Shown here: positions 34,441 to 46,297 of the stretch, piece after piece
Position numbering within the stretch: the stretch's first letter is position 1
Layout: every line of letters begins with the position of its first letter
Assembly (NCBI GenBank): GCA_012934845.2
Contig: WNNJ02003191.1
Coordinates: 1 to 64,000, forward strand
From: Pomphorhynchus laevis
Taxonomy: Eukaryota > Acanthocephala > Palaeacanthocephala > Echinorhynchida > Pomphorhynchidae
Length of the DNA: 64,000 bases
Direction of reading: 5' to 3'
Translations under genes and position numbers: made by a program
The notes under the pieces: model-generated
Told to the model about the DNA's origin: nothing
Databases searched by the model: none
What the model saw: only the letters and a program-made list of their open reading frames with translations

Positions 34441-35860
34441 GTAATAGAGTCAATGTAATGCGCAATGCTGTTAAGCCAATTCTACCTGAGCATGATCACA
34501 CAAGTGACGCGGAAGTGCCCCTCTCTATATTCATGATTCGATCCTCGTATTTTGAGCTTTTCCTGCTTTTATGATATCCGAATGCAGCTTAATCATCTTG
34601 AGAACATGATGCGGCATGATAATTGAATACTGCGATGTCCATAAACGTCTGCTCAAATCGGTTCTCATACAAGCCGCTGTCAAGTCTCGCTTAAGCGTCA
34701 CTTGTGGTAGTGTGCTTTTCGAAAGCTACGTGATTTTGTAGTCTTTGTAGACATGGTTCCTTGATTAACAACAGTTGACCTCATAACAAACTGTTGTTAA
34801 TTCACAGGCAATTATGTCTCTTATTGCCTGTGAAAGACTCGATTGTCTCTAATTGCCCTCCACAGAAGGTGTGAAAGACTCGACGATGCGTTACAGACAC
34901 AAGTTGACAGCAGCACATCTAGGATCTATCCGTATCGGGTTGCCAAAACGTCTCTGAACTGGTTTTGCGAAAGAATGAATTTTTCCATTTCAAATGGGTA
35001 GGTATTTAACCAGGCGGATGCCTAACATGATGTAGCAAACACTAGAGCCATCTGATCAGTACTTAATAGATCTTTTTGACGTCCACCAAACGATGTGTGA
35101 CGGCTTGCAGTTTTTGGACCATTATCAAAAGTTTGATAGATGTCTACTGCTCACGAAGTGCTTCTCTATGATAACCAGAAGTACATGACTTTACCGTGGC
35201 TATCAATGAATCATACTCAATCTGCAACGTGAAAACTTAGTCCATTATCCCAATTCCACCTAGTCTTATATGAGAGCTTAGCACTACCGACATGGTATCA
35301 GAAATCTGGAATTTTGTAAGGACGGGAAATGTGCTATGTAACAGCGATTTACGTAATGGAACCAAAAGGTACTCAGGACATTTGATTGTGAGAAAAAATC
35401 ATAAGAAAGTGGGTCTATTTCCATTTAAGGGATATCGATAGTCCAACAAAACCGATGTGTGCCTGAATCACATACATCGCTAAGACGACGAATTGAGCGA
35501 ATCCAGAGTTAGAATTTAATACGAGTCTGTTCCTTTATGTAATTGATTATATTAATAAAGGATCCTAATATCCCGATTCCGTCATACTTTATGTATATTC
35601 AATGAAACATCTCTTCAGTGTCGCTTTGCCCTTGATGAAACAGCAAACATGTTTTTGAGGATTTCTGGCCCCATTTTCTGTATTTGATTCCATGCACGTT
35701 TAATATCCTATGGTTGGCCGATAAAATTCGCCTCATCGGCAAAATCAGCGTTGTGTTATATTCGGAGATTCTTCCTTAATGTTGCGGATAAGCAGTAATG
35801 ACGCTATTGCAAATGGCGTCACTACCCTTAATATTATTATAATGTGTTTAATTCAATAAT
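34440..35860 (-). mobile_element. LINE family F, old decayed copy (RT end to C-terminus)
   Basis: GC-richer than its flanks. The minus strand shows NADFADEANFIGQP (compare WYADDANFVG in the 55-kb copy), then ASAWLNTYPFEMEKFIL and SQNQFRDVLATRYG. Next come ENRFEQTFMDIAVFNYHA and AAFGYHKSRKSSKYEDRI. The FMDIAVFN block is, in my memory, part of the family's C-terminal nuclease-like region. Many stops and frame changes make it one of the oldest elements here. Confidence 0.65.
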
Positions 35861-36004
35861 ATCTTGTAGGGAAAACAATATTTTACAATATTTAGATTCT
35901 TGTAAATAGGCCTTAGATTTTAAAAGTCTGTTTTTTTTGATTGACAAGTATTACAATTTTAACATTTTATATTTGAACAGGGTGACCCTCAAGTCCCGAA
36001 ATAG

Positions 36005-37350
36005 CAGTTTCGATAGAAACTGCTATGTTATCAGGTTTCGGACACCATTCCTAGACCCAACATAGTATCAAAGTCAAATGCATGCTAGTGACGTATTTTC
36101 CCAGGTGAAATTGAAGTATCTGGTATATCTTATTCTAATACAAAGTGTATTATTTATTATCCACCCATGAAAAGTTTCCGCTAATGATTTCAAATTTATT
36201 TTTAATATTATTGTGTTGATTTATATATTTTACTATTTTCTGGTTGATGTTATTTTTATAGTAATCTAGTTTAAAATATGCATCTATTAAATTACTTAAA
36301 TGATTTTGAAGGTATCCAATTTCATTATTTAATGTATTATATTTTATATTATATGGTATGCATGAATGCTCATGCAAAAATATGTTTCTTGTAAATTTAA
36401 ATATGTCATCTTTACGATATAAATTAATAGTAGTTTTAGTTAATGTTAATTAATGTTCATATCTGGATATACACCTTCTTTATCATTAATATTGGTTTTG
36501 TTAAGAATAAGGCTATCTTGATAGATTTGTTCGATTATTAAATAAAAATCATTAGAGTTAAATATTATGGCTAAAAATTACAAATATCTAACGAAATATT
36601 AAAAAAAATTTAATAAGGCTTTCTGGATAAATGTACTCACTAATTGAATAAAAATTATTAGAATTAAATACACATATATCATCAATGTATCGAAACATAT
36701 ATTTCATATATTTATATTGTTTAGATTTAGTTTTTACACAGTTATGAACAAATGCATATTCTATAAAGCTTAAAAACAAGTCAACTATAATTGGGCTACT
36801 ATTGAATAATATTTTATTTGCTTAAATAATACTTTTAAATAATTTTATTTATCGTTAATTTTTATCAATAATTTTTATTTATTTTTAATTTATAAATAAT
36901 TTAATTTAATTAGATTTAGTTTGGTTCGATTTGTGTTTTACTAGTCATGAACAATGACTTGTAAAATGATTCATATTCTATAAAGCATAAAAATAGTATA
37001 GCTATAATTTGGTTAATATTACATCGCATTGGATTTCATAAAATACTTAAGGCTTCAATTAATTCAATTTTGTCCACTGAATTAATAAGGTAACTTAAAT
37101 TTTCTAACGCTACTTTAATATCTTATTAATCTAAATTTGTATGAAGCGTACTAAAATCGAAAAATAAGTTAACCATAATTGGGCTACTATTACCTCTCAT
37201 TGTGACACCTTTTATTTGTGTAAATATAGATGTTCCTACTTTTAAATAATTTTGATTTATCAAAATATTTAAGGATTCTATTAATTCAATTTTATCCATA
37301 TATTTATATTTACTTGATGGTTTAATTTTTGTTAGATAGGCATTACCAAT
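36005..37350 (-). mobile_element. Naiad-like PLE, 3' half (interrupted by PLE-B)
   Basis: Tail (36,005-36,145), C-terminal module (36,150-36,377), RT core with MFRYIDDICVFNS (36,588-36,779), and further broken RT sequence up to the GTTAGATAGGCATT motif at about 37,340. The element resumes at 41,285 with the sequence expected next, so the two parts are one insertion split by PLE-B. Confidence 0.8.
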
Positions 37351-37999
37351 TAAATAGTTTTGATATATATTATATATAATATATATTATAGAAACGTAAT
37401 ATCTGATTTTAGTTTTGTTATAAGCTTAGGTTGGTGAATCATTGATTTAAAGAGTTTCTTTTTGTTTCATTTAATTTTGTTTATATAATACGGGAATAAA
37501 ATTTTGATATAGCATAGATAAATAAATAGTTTTTTGTTCCAATATTTCGACTTTCTATCGAAGTCATTGTCAAGGATGTCATCTAGAAAAATTTACAGTC
37601 AGTACAATAAAAACTCCAAAATAAAAAATTAAAAGTTTCTATCTGTAGATTTTTAGTTCACGTCCAAATTCGTAGAATTTTATATTTATTAATGGTCGAT
37701 AAATTCGAATGAGGGGAGCTTCAACTAGTCTTAATTCGTATGTACTTTTGTATTTATAAAGTATTTTAAAATTCTTTATCCTCTCGTCTAATACAATAAC
37801 TCCTCCACTATGTTCGGCTTCTAGATGCTTCTGGATCGAACTACTCTTATACTTATGCTGTTTGGTACGATCCAACAATTTACAACTTGTGTAACCAATA
37901 TAATTGGTTATATTGATTACATATTGTAATCAATATAATTTAATCAATTAATTTTTTAATCAATTAATTTTTGTGATCAATATTGGTTCAATATTAATT

Positions 38000-39110
38000 A
38001 TAAATTCGGTCATTACGAAAAACCAAATATTGTAAAAAGGAAGTTACACATGGAAAAGTTTTTTTCTGAATTAGTTGCCAAATAATACAACAAAGAAGTT
38101 ACAATAACAATGAAGGATGATCTTATGAGTAAATTGAAGTCATTTGCAGTGAAGCCAAAAACATATAGGGATATTGATCCACTTAAGCCGAACGAAATTG
38201 ATGCATTGAGGGATTTGAAGAACAACCCAAATATAGTAATCCAGCGACCAGACAAAGGATCAGGGATTGTAATTATGAACCACAGTGACTATTTGGATAA
38301 ACTGCAATCTCTAATATCTTATCGACGTTATTCAAAAAGGCGCCGAAGAATCAGACATCAAAAGTAAAAGGGATTTTAAGCAAATTGGCACGATCATATA
38401 AGACCACCAACAAGGATCTATTCAATAAGTTAAAAAGGGTTGATCAATACAACGATGGATTCCTGTATGGTCTACCAAAAATCCACAAGAATCAACTGAA
38501 TCCACCCTTAAGACCAATCATTAGCCCAAGTGGGACAGTCACCCACGACATTGCAAAATATATAAATGACTTAATTAGAGAATACCTTGATTCTACATTT
38601 ATTATCAAGTCGTCGGAAGAACTACTAATCATCTTAAAAAATGTGAAAATAAAGGATAGCGATAAAGTTGTCTCTCTGGATGTTGAGACCTTATTTACAA
38701 ATGTTCCAGTGAAAGATACTATTGAAATAATATTAAATAAGGTCTACACATACCACAATTAATCCGCCAAATATTGATTAGCGACAATGAAACGGCTGTT
38801 AGATATATGCACTACAGAAACACCTTTTAACTTTAATGGTGAAAATTATTTGCAAACCGAAGGAGTATCAATGGGATCTCCGCTTAGCCCAGTATTTCCA
38901 GACTTCTATATGAGTCATTTAGAAATAACGTCGATCAATTATCATACCATCACGCGGCCACTATACTATTGTAGATACGTTGACGACATCCTAGTGATCT
39001 TCCACAATGACAACAACGTACGGACATTCATCGAAATGCTCCATTCAAATTCCAAACTCAAATTCACGCATGAATACCTGGAAAAAGATAATTTCAATTT
39101 TTTTGGATGA
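38000..39110 (+). CDS. PLE-B reverse transcriptase region (broken)
   Basis: Three frame pieces cover the RT. 38,110-38,367: IVIQRPDKGSGIVIMN. 38,385-38,762: DGFLYGLPKIHKNQ, LRPIISPSGTVTHDIAKY and VVSLDVETLFTNVPV, which contains the first catalytic Asp. 38,787-39,110: GVSMGSPLSPVFPDFYMSH and YCRYVDDILVIFHND, the catalytic Asp pair. These are textbook PLE motifs. A frame change separates the first two pieces and a stop the last two, and more stops follow before the nuclease. The N-terminal part found at 21.1-21.5 kb is missing or replaced by AT-rich sequence upstream. Confidence 0.85.
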
Positions 39111-41388
39111 AACCATATCCATGATGCCAAACCAGCCAATGTCGACAAGTTTATACCGTAAACCAACTTAAACAATCTCTAGTGAATTCTAATTACCCTA
39201 TATCAAAAGTTGAAGCAATTATAGATAAAATTATGAGAACAGGTAATACAACGCATACAAGCGCAATATCCAACAACAAAGTCTGTGTATTATGAAAGCG
39301 ATTCAGTTTCAAATCTTACAAACGACGTTGGATCGCTGACGCAAATATGTCATCAACATATTCGCTGTATGAATCAAAATTCGAATCTGGATATAGGAGG
39401 GTTTTTCCGACCTTATCGTTTAGGATCCATGTTTTCGTTGATGAAGAGAACCACTCCAGAAAACACTCACAAAGTTGTGTATCAATATTCATGTAAAAAG
39501 GCTGGCTGTAACGCCGCTTATATTGGTTACACAAGTTGTAAATTGTTGGATCGTATCAAACAGCATAAGTATAAGAGTAGTTCGATCCAGAAGCATCTAG
39601 AAGCCGAACATAGTGGAGGAGTTGTTGCATTAGACGAGATGATAAAGAATTTTAAAATACTTTACAAATGCAATAGTACGTACGAATTAAGATTAGTTGA
39701 AGCTCCCCTCATTCTAATTTATCGTCCATTAATAAATATAAAATTCAATGAATTTGGACGAGAACTAAAACTCTACAAATAATAACTTGTATTTTTTATT
39801 TTGTAGTTTTTATTGTACTGACTGTAAATTTTTCTAGATGAACAATGACTTCGATAGAAAGTCGAAATATTGGAACAAAAAACTATTTATTTATCTATGC
39901 TATATCAAAATTTTATTCCCGTATTATATATACAAAATTAAATGAAAACAAAAAGAAACTCTTTTAATCAATGATTCACCAATCTATGCTTATAATATAT
40001 ATTATATATATTATAGCATATATGTATATTTTTTATGCGTTATAGTTATTATAACATATATATGTATATCTTTTTCCGAATATAAGATTAATTAATTTTA
40101 CTAACGCTTCTTTAATATTTACTAAACCTAGATTTGTATAAAGAGCACTATATGAGTCATTTAGAAATAACGTCGATCAATTATCATACCATCACGCGGC
40201 CACTATATTATTGTAGATACGTTGACGACATCCTAGTGATCTTCCACAATGACAACAACGTACGGACATTCATCGAAATGCTCCATTCAAATTCCAAACT
40301 CAAATTCACGCATGAATACCTGGAAAAAGATAATTTCAATTTTTTTGGATGAAACCATATCCATGATGCCAAACCAGCCAATGTCGACAAGTTTATACCG
40401 TAAACCAACTTAAACAATCTCTAGTGAATTCTAATTACCCTATATCAAAAGTTGAAGCAATTATAGATAAAATTATGAGAACAGGTAATACAACGCATAC
40501 AAGCGCAATATCCAACAACAAAGTCCGTGTATTATGAAAACGATTCAGTTTCAGATCTTACAAACGACGTTGGATCGCTGACGCAAATATGTCATCAACA
40601 TATTCGCTGTATGAATCAAAATTCGAATCTGGATATAGGAGGGTTTTTCCGACCTTATCGTTTAGGATCCATGTTTTCGTTGATGAAGAGAACCACTCCA
40701 GAAAACACTCACAAAGTTGTGTATCAATATTCATGTAAAAAGCTGGCTGTAACGCCGCTTATATTGGTTACACAAGTTGTAAATTGTTGGATCGTATCAA
40801 ACAGCATAAGTATAAGAGTAGTTCGATCCAGAAGCATCTAGAAGCCGAACATAGTGGAGGAGTTGTTGCATTAGACGAGATGATAAAGAATTTTAAAATA
40901 CTTTACAAATGCAATAGTACGTACGAATTAAGATTAGTTGAAGCTCCCCTCATTCTAATTTATCGTCCATTAATAAATATAAAATTCAATGAATTTGGAC
41001 GAGAACTAAAACTCTACAAATAATAACTTTTATTTTTTATTTTGTAGTTTTTATTGTACTGACTGTAAATTTTTCTAGATGAACAATGACTTCGATAGAA
41101 AGTCGAAATATTGGAACAAAAAACTATTTATTTATCTATGCTATATCAAAATTTTATTCCCGTATTATATAAACAAAATTAAATGAAACAAAAAGAAACT
41201 CTTTAAATCAATGATTCACCAATCTATGCTTATAATATATATTATATATATTATAGCATATATGTATATTTTTTATGCGTTATAGTTATTATAACATATA
41301 TATGTATATATTTTTCCGAATATAAGATTAATTAATTTTACTAACGCTTCTTTAATATTTACTAAACCTAGATTTGTATAAAGAGCAC
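38908..41388. repeat. Tandem duplication, 1,240-bp unit
   Basis: 38,908-40,147 is repeated at 40,148-41,388 with only scattered differences. The junction (AGAGCAC|TATATGAGTCATT) joins Naiad-like sequence to mid-RT PLE-B sequence, so the unit spans PLE-B RT, nuclease, terminal repeat and about 100 bases of the surrounding Naiad-like copy. Confidence 0.9.
39285..39782 (+). CDS. PLE-B GIY-YIG endonuclease domain with linker
   Basis: 165 codons, unbroken. The linker CMNQNSNLDIGGFFRPYRLG precedes the nuclease: KKAGCNAAYIGYTSCKLLD, RIKQHK, HLEAEHSGG and IYRPLINIKFNE. It belongs to the RT copy just upstream, but stop codons separate them. A duplicate follows at 40,527-41,023, split by an indel into 104- and 79-codon frames. 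Confidence 0.85.
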   Translation: MYYESDSVSNLTNDVGSLTQICHQHIRCMNQNSNLDIGGFFRPYRLGSMFSLMKRTTPENTHKVVYQYSCKKAGCNAAYIGYTSCKLLDRIKQHKYKSSSIQKHLEAEHSGGVVALDEMIKNFKILYKCNSTYELRLVEAPLILIYRPLINIKFNEFGRELKLYK

Positions 41389-41723
41389 TAAAATCGTATG
41401 TATTTATATTTTGAAAATTTATTCCTTTTGTCTGTTCTAAAAATTCTTTTGTAGAATTAATACTGAAATAGTGTTTTATACCAGTATTAATTTCGATTAC
41501 CTTGCAATATTTTTTAAAGTGTGCTTTAATTACTTAAAGTATTTTATTCATATAGACAGAAAGTGGTTTTAATGTCCATTTAAACGCACTACATATGAAC
41601 CTCGGTTTTATTGGATTTTTATCTAATTTTGGATTCCAATATAATATAGGTGTAGTTTTATTATCTGATTCAACCTTTATACCCTTTTTATCCATTATAG
41701 ACAGTGACTTGTAATAATTGTTT
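41285..41723 (-). mobile_element. Naiad-like PLE, 5' part (continuation)
   Basis: Resumes at GCGTTATAGTTATTATAACA and continues through RT fingers sequence (compare 32,110-32,570). It ends beside the cystinosin exon, where GTGACTTGTAATAATTGTTTC marks the edge shared with the 32.6-kb copy. Confidence 0.75.
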
Positions 41724-42067
41724 CTAAACTGAAATCAACGCGTTCAAGCACACAGAATAAAGCACAAAACACAGTTTTAATTCTGATTTATCATCGAACC
41801 TTTGATCACTTGTCGTTGAAGCTTCAGAAATTAATTCTGGTTCTTTACTCATTGAGTTACTACTAGATGAAACATATAGTATTTTACTTTTTGACTTATT
41901 TAAGTCAGCGTCCTCTGGTGAATTATCCGCTACACTGTAACTTAAATTGGTTTCTTTTACATTTCGATACAGAACGTAGTGCTGTAAGATGAATATTACG
42001 TCGAATATAATTGATGCAATTGCAAGCAATAGTTTCACCATATTTCCATAGACCACACTCCACTTGG
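41724..42067 (-). CDS. Cystinosin homologue, last exon
   Basis: Cystinosin exports cystine from lysosomes together with protons. On the minus strand ATTTTGTTTAG (ending at 42,068) is a good acceptor. The exon then reads KWSVVYGNMVKLLLAI and SIIFDVIFILQHYVLYR, which lines up closely with the end of human cystinosin (W..IFGD..K...G..SIVFDVVFFIQH..LYR): the loop and seventh membrane helix. After this the tail is long and Ser-rich (VADNSPEDADLNK, SSSSNSMSKEPELISEAS), unlike the short human tail. The lysosomal GYDQL signal is not evident; YRNV directly after the helix is the only YxxPhi-like motif. The last ~15 codons and stop lie in sequence shared with the 32.6-kb repeat, so the true end may differ. 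No other exon was found to the right. It could be a stranded exon or pseudogene. Confidence 0.72.
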
Positions 42068-42169
42068 CTAAACAAAATATGGTTGAACTATATGTAGCAT
42101 TAGAAATTTGAACAATAAAATAGTTGTAAATAGTTGATAATGATCCATTATTGATAAATACTTATTGGA

Positions 42170-42600
42170 CTTGATAATAATTATTCAACTTGAACAACTT
42201 GAATTTGCGACTTTAATCTGCAACTTGAACAACTTGAATCTGCAATTTAAATCTTCAACTTAAATCTGCAACTTAAATCTGCAACTTGAATATGTAACTT
42301 GAATCTGCAACTTGAATATGTAACTTGAACAACTTAGATCTGCAACTTGGACTGCAACTTGAATATGTAACTTGAATATGTAACCTGAATCTGCAACTTG
42401 AATCTGTAACTTGAATATGTAACCTGAATATGCAACTTGAATGTGAATTACTGTATGGTATTACTTGAATTAGTGTATTGTATTACTTGAATTACTGTAA
42501 AACTTGAATTACTGTACAACTTGAATTTCTGTACAACTTGAATTTCTGTACAACTTGAATTATTGTACAACTTGAATTACTGTACAACTTGAATTACTGT
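42170..42600. repeat. Two adjoining short tandem repeats
   Basis: About 42,170-42,470 is built from 15-base units of TGCAACTTGAATATG type. About 42,470-42,600 uses 17-base units CTTGAATTACTGTACAA. The second probably grew from the first. It lies just upstream of the cystinosin exon, in its intron if the gene is real. Confidence 0.85.
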
Positions 42601-43385
42601 ATTGTATGGCGAATGGTTAGCAGGTTAATCTAGCGAAAACAAAAGTGTTAAAATTCCGAGGGGGTGGTAGGTTATCCTGAAATGATGATTTTACCTATGA
42701 CGGTATGAATTTGCAAATGTGTACTCAATTCTACTATCTTGGCTTTAATCTGTCTTCCAAGTGGAGTTACTAATCATTTAGATATAATTGCTTATAAGCT
42801 TGCTTTTTGTATGAGTTCGGTTATTAACCTTGTACGTTCAACAGACTATCCTACAGCCATGAAATATTTTCACATGGTTTTTTTCAAGGGTTACAAATGG
42901 GTTATCGGCTATTTGTCAGGATTTGTCTATTTAGAATTTTGAGCAAATTGATAGAATAAAATGGAATTTCCTTAAATTATTCTTTTGTTTGTCCTACAAG
43001 GTTTCGTCTTCGAAATTAGCTTATCTTACTAGAGAGCAACCCATGTCGTTTATCCTGCAAAGACGTTTCTCCTTAATAGGGACGGCGGCGTTTTGTTCGC
43101 GTGTATCGAATTGGAATTCAAAGCAACTCTTACTGGATAGTTATATCCAATTTACGCCTGCCGTTGAATTCCCGGACATCTGGAAGTTTGGTAGTCAAAG
43201 AAAGCGAGCATGTATAATAAGATTTACTCTTGACGGTTATCATGGAAAGTTTTGCTCAAATAGAATTATATACCATACACGAGAATCCGCCTGTATTTGT
43301 AAATACTGTTTATGTATATGCCAACAGCTCTTACATGCTCGAACTTGCATTCATTTAAAAACACTAAAAAAAACGAAATTCTAGC
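42600..43385 (+). mobile_element. LINE family D, C-terminal fragment
   Basis: Plus-strand pieces: LAKTKVLKFRGGGRLS, then MCTQFYYLGFNLSSKW (the post-YADD strand), 42,739-42,942, and 42,989-43,384. The last ends CICKYCLCICQQLLHARTCIHLK, a Cys/His cluster. The same cluster (CICRFCISSCRYINHYKKC) ends the copy at 53.1-53.4 kb. The RT core is missing; a stop and a frame shift separate the pieces. Confidence 0.7.
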
Positions 43386-44089
43386 ATTCAAAAAATGTAC
43401 AGTAGCGAACACTTGTCGTAGCTTTCAAAGGCTTCTAATTCCAATGCTAATTTTCACAATTTACAAGAGAAAATTGCTGCAAAAGGAATAGATTCGTGCT
43501 CTTCCAATTGAAATAAAGACGATAAGGTAAGTGCTTTGTTGCCGAATTTTGCTAATAACTCGGGTGTACTTCTTCCTATACCTAAACTACACAAAATTTG
43601 CCCAAATAACGTTCAATAAGCCTCTGGAGAGGCATAAATTATTTAACTACTTTTTAAGACTGTTAAATTGTACTATAACAGAGTGGTCTTCAACTCCGTA
43701 CTTATTACGAGGCTTATATGAAGATATTGTTTATTAAAGCAGATATTATGAGTGAATACGAGTCATACTTTGCAAAGAACATAAACCATTTGGGTTCATT
43801 ACAATTAAAGCCTATTCAGGCGACTCTCAAGATATATAATTCCCCGCCTCAGCTGGAGGATGAGGAACTAAGTATGCTTAAAAAGACCTTTAAACTTTGA
43901 GCAGTACGAACTGTCAAGTCAAAGACTGGGCTGGAATTACTTATTGCTTTCGGCACTGTGGATATCGGTCACGGACTTGTGCTTACGAAGTCGGCGTCGA
44001 ACCTTTCTTAGGGTATAATCTACGTTTTACGCTTATTTACGCTTCTTACTCCTCTCCATATTTGTCTCTGAACCTCTCCCCACCTTTAC
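43386..44089. other. Unassigned stretch
   Basis: Short plus-strand frames (43,718-43,900 with ILMSEYESYFAKNINHLGSL and QLEDEELSMLKKTF) look protein-like but match nothing I know and are broken. Probably transposon-derived, given the neighbours. Confidence 0.35.
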
Positions 44090-44560
44090 AAGTCGAGTAA
44101 AATACCTGAGGTTCACCATTACGGTGAACTGGTCGGCGAAAGCTCACCTGGATAGACTTAAACGAATCCTGAAGAAAGCTAGGTGGGCCTTGAAATGAGC
44201 CCAGCATCTGTCATTGAAAAGGAAAACCCAGGTGCGCCTCTGGGGCACTTGGGCTATCTCGGGATTGGTCTTCTTTTCAAGAAGACGTCCCCCAGAGCAA
44301 AGGCTAACGTTTCTTAGGCTCATCGTATCGCCTTTACCCAGCATAGTCCGCACCGATCGGACTCTTCGGGGGGGGGGTGAAAGACCCCGGGTGGTTCAAT
44401 CGAAAGGCGGCGTGTTGGATGGGTTGGGGGCTTAGATCCCTCTTGATTTGAGGCCGTAATTGAAATTGGAGACAATTGCAGAATTGAAGATGAATTTAAG
44501 AAGAGAGAATTTATTTCTGTTTTTGACTGAACTATCATTTCTCCATATATTTGTTTGTAT
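44090..44560 (+). mobile_element. LINE 3' fragment of another clade
   Basis: Reads VKYLRFTITVNWSAKAHLDR then LKRILKKARWALK, the usual post-RT block (VKYLG...L.W..H......K...AL). Later frames give LTFLRLIVSPLPSIVRTDRT. It is GC-rich with a run of ten G near 44,370. AATAAACTC at about 44,562 could be its tail signal. Confidence 0.5.
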
Positions 44561-44714
44561 TAATAAACTCTTATTATTATAAAAACACTATCCCTATAGC
44601 AGCTTAATGGCATGTTAATTAATTTTATTAATTTGGTAGATGTTTGCCTATTAACGTTGTAGTAATAACGTTTTGATGTTGATTATCCCTCATCGTCTAT
44701 GGCGGCGAATGTTT

Positions 44715-45545
44715 ATTATTATTTTTAAATAAATTATCTCAGATTATTAGCATTTATGGTCCGATTATAGTATTTTATATTACAATAACTGTCTATTATA
44801 CAACTTAGCCTATTAAAATCGTTTATTAATCTTTGAAAACTTTTTATATTTACATAAAGATCTTTTAGCTTTTTATCTCTTAAAAGTTATTTTAATATTT
44901 CTAAATTTTTATTTGTTTGAACATTTATTTGTTCATCAATTTGTTTGTTGATGAACAAATAAGTGCTATGGTGGTAGTGCTATAAACTCCTACCTATGGT
45001 GGTAGGAGTTTATACCTTATTTTAGGAATATATTTACTTAAATCTGACCCTATTATTTCTTTACTTTTAGAATTATTTAAAAGTCCGGCTATATTTATGT
45101 TATCTATACATTTATTAATGAAGTTTTTGGTTAATGTATATTTTCTATTGTTATTATTGACATTTATTGTATGATTATAGTATTTTGTATTACAATAACT
45201 GTCTATTATACAACTTAGCCTATCATAGTTGTTAATTAATCTTTGATTTATTGAACATATGATATCTTTAGAAAATCTTCTTATATTTACATAAAGATCT
45301 TTTAGCTTTTTATCTCTTAAAAGTTATTTTAATATTTCTAAATTTTTATTTGTTTGAACATTTATTTGTTCATCAATTTGTTTGTTCATCAAACAGATTT
45401 GTTATTATTAACTTAATAACATGTCGTCTATAATATTTAATTATTAAGAATATATTATTAAGTACATAATAGTTTATGATATATAATATTTGAACGCTTG
45501 TTAATGGCGAGCCTGTGTGACCATGACAGAACGTAATAATTTGAT
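44715..45545 (-). mobile_element. Naiad-like linker fragments, duplicated, with shared flank
   Basis: Linker coding (compare 24,060-24,370) appears twice, at about 44,755-44,925 and 44,995-45,360. The 140-base flank also seen at 25.8 kb follows. A small inverted repeat around 44,935-44,965 (CATCAATTTGTTTGTTGATG) marks one junction. Confidence 0.65.
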
Positions 45546-45689
45546 TTAATGCAATATACATTTTTTAAATGTTAGAATCTGTTTTTATATCAGTTTTGTA
45601 CTTGCCAGACTACGCAAAGTAAGCGGTAACTACATTGTATGGCCAAATATCCTTGGGTTTTGCTTGTTTGATCATATAAAAAGAAAACT

Positions 45690-45870
45690 TTTGTGACATG
45701 TTTTATGGATGGATAATAAATAATATACTTTGTATTATAATAAGATACTAGATAGTTTTATCAGAGGAAATATATCATTATCATGTATTTGGCCCAGCTG
45801 CTATGTTGGGTCAAGGAATAACGGCCGAAACCTGATAGCATAGCAGTTCCTCCTGATGACCCCTGACATA
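45690..45870 (+). mobile_element. Naiad-like tail, opposite orientation
   Basis: Reads GATGGATAATAAATAATATA, then the AACATAGCA block in reverse (TGCTATGTTGGGTCAAGG) and GAAACCTGATAGCATAGCAG. It includes the reverse complement of the satellite-like segment (CTTTGTATTATAATAAG). Confidence 0.75.
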
Positions 45871-46121
45871 TGTTAAGAACACTAACTTATTATTATGTTT
45901 TGTAGATTGTTTAATAAAGCTCCCGTTAGTACAATTTATTAAACAATTATTAATGGACAAGATTTTCAAACCAGAAGCTATGGCAACACAGCCCGACGAT
46001 GTGGACGCTCCGTTGCTCTGGACGCACTGGAAACGTCGCTTTTTGAAATATCTGATATCCATGACAGAGCTTCAAGCAAACGATCGATTGGAGGTGTTGA
46101 TTAATCATGTCAGTCCGATGG

Positions 46122-46122
<1 letters not shown>

Positions 46123-46215
<93 letters not shown>
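46123..46215. repeat. (TA)n microsatellite, first of three
   Basis: About 46 TA units, directly before the 46.2-kb PLE. Reading frames of repeated Ile-Tyr across it are artefacts. Confidence 0.97.
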
Positions 46216-46218
<3 letters not shown>

Positions 46219-46270
46219 TACTCGGATTTTAAGTCAAACCGGAAACACAAAGATATCGTTTTATTCAAGC

Positions 46271-46297
46271 TTTCGACCAACTAGTGGCCTTCTTCAG
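46271..46297 (-). ncRNA. Hammerhead-like core, left terminal repeat
   Basis: Minus strand: CTGAAGA, A, GGCC, a 7-base loop, GGTC, GAAA, then GCTTG. Mirror of the right-hand copy. Confidence 0.35.

Larger units (their letters stand above)
37385..41284 (+). mobile_element. PLE-B cluster inserted in a Naiad-like copy
   Basis: Begins with an inverted 3'-end fragment (37,388-37,905, minus, with nuclease codons 37,639-37,878). The longest PLE-B copy of the window follows (about 37,985-39,990, plus), then a tandem duplicate of its 3' part (40,148 onward). Both outer boundaries lie in ATAATATATATTATATA sequence, showing insertion into a TA-rich tract. Confidence 0.85.
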
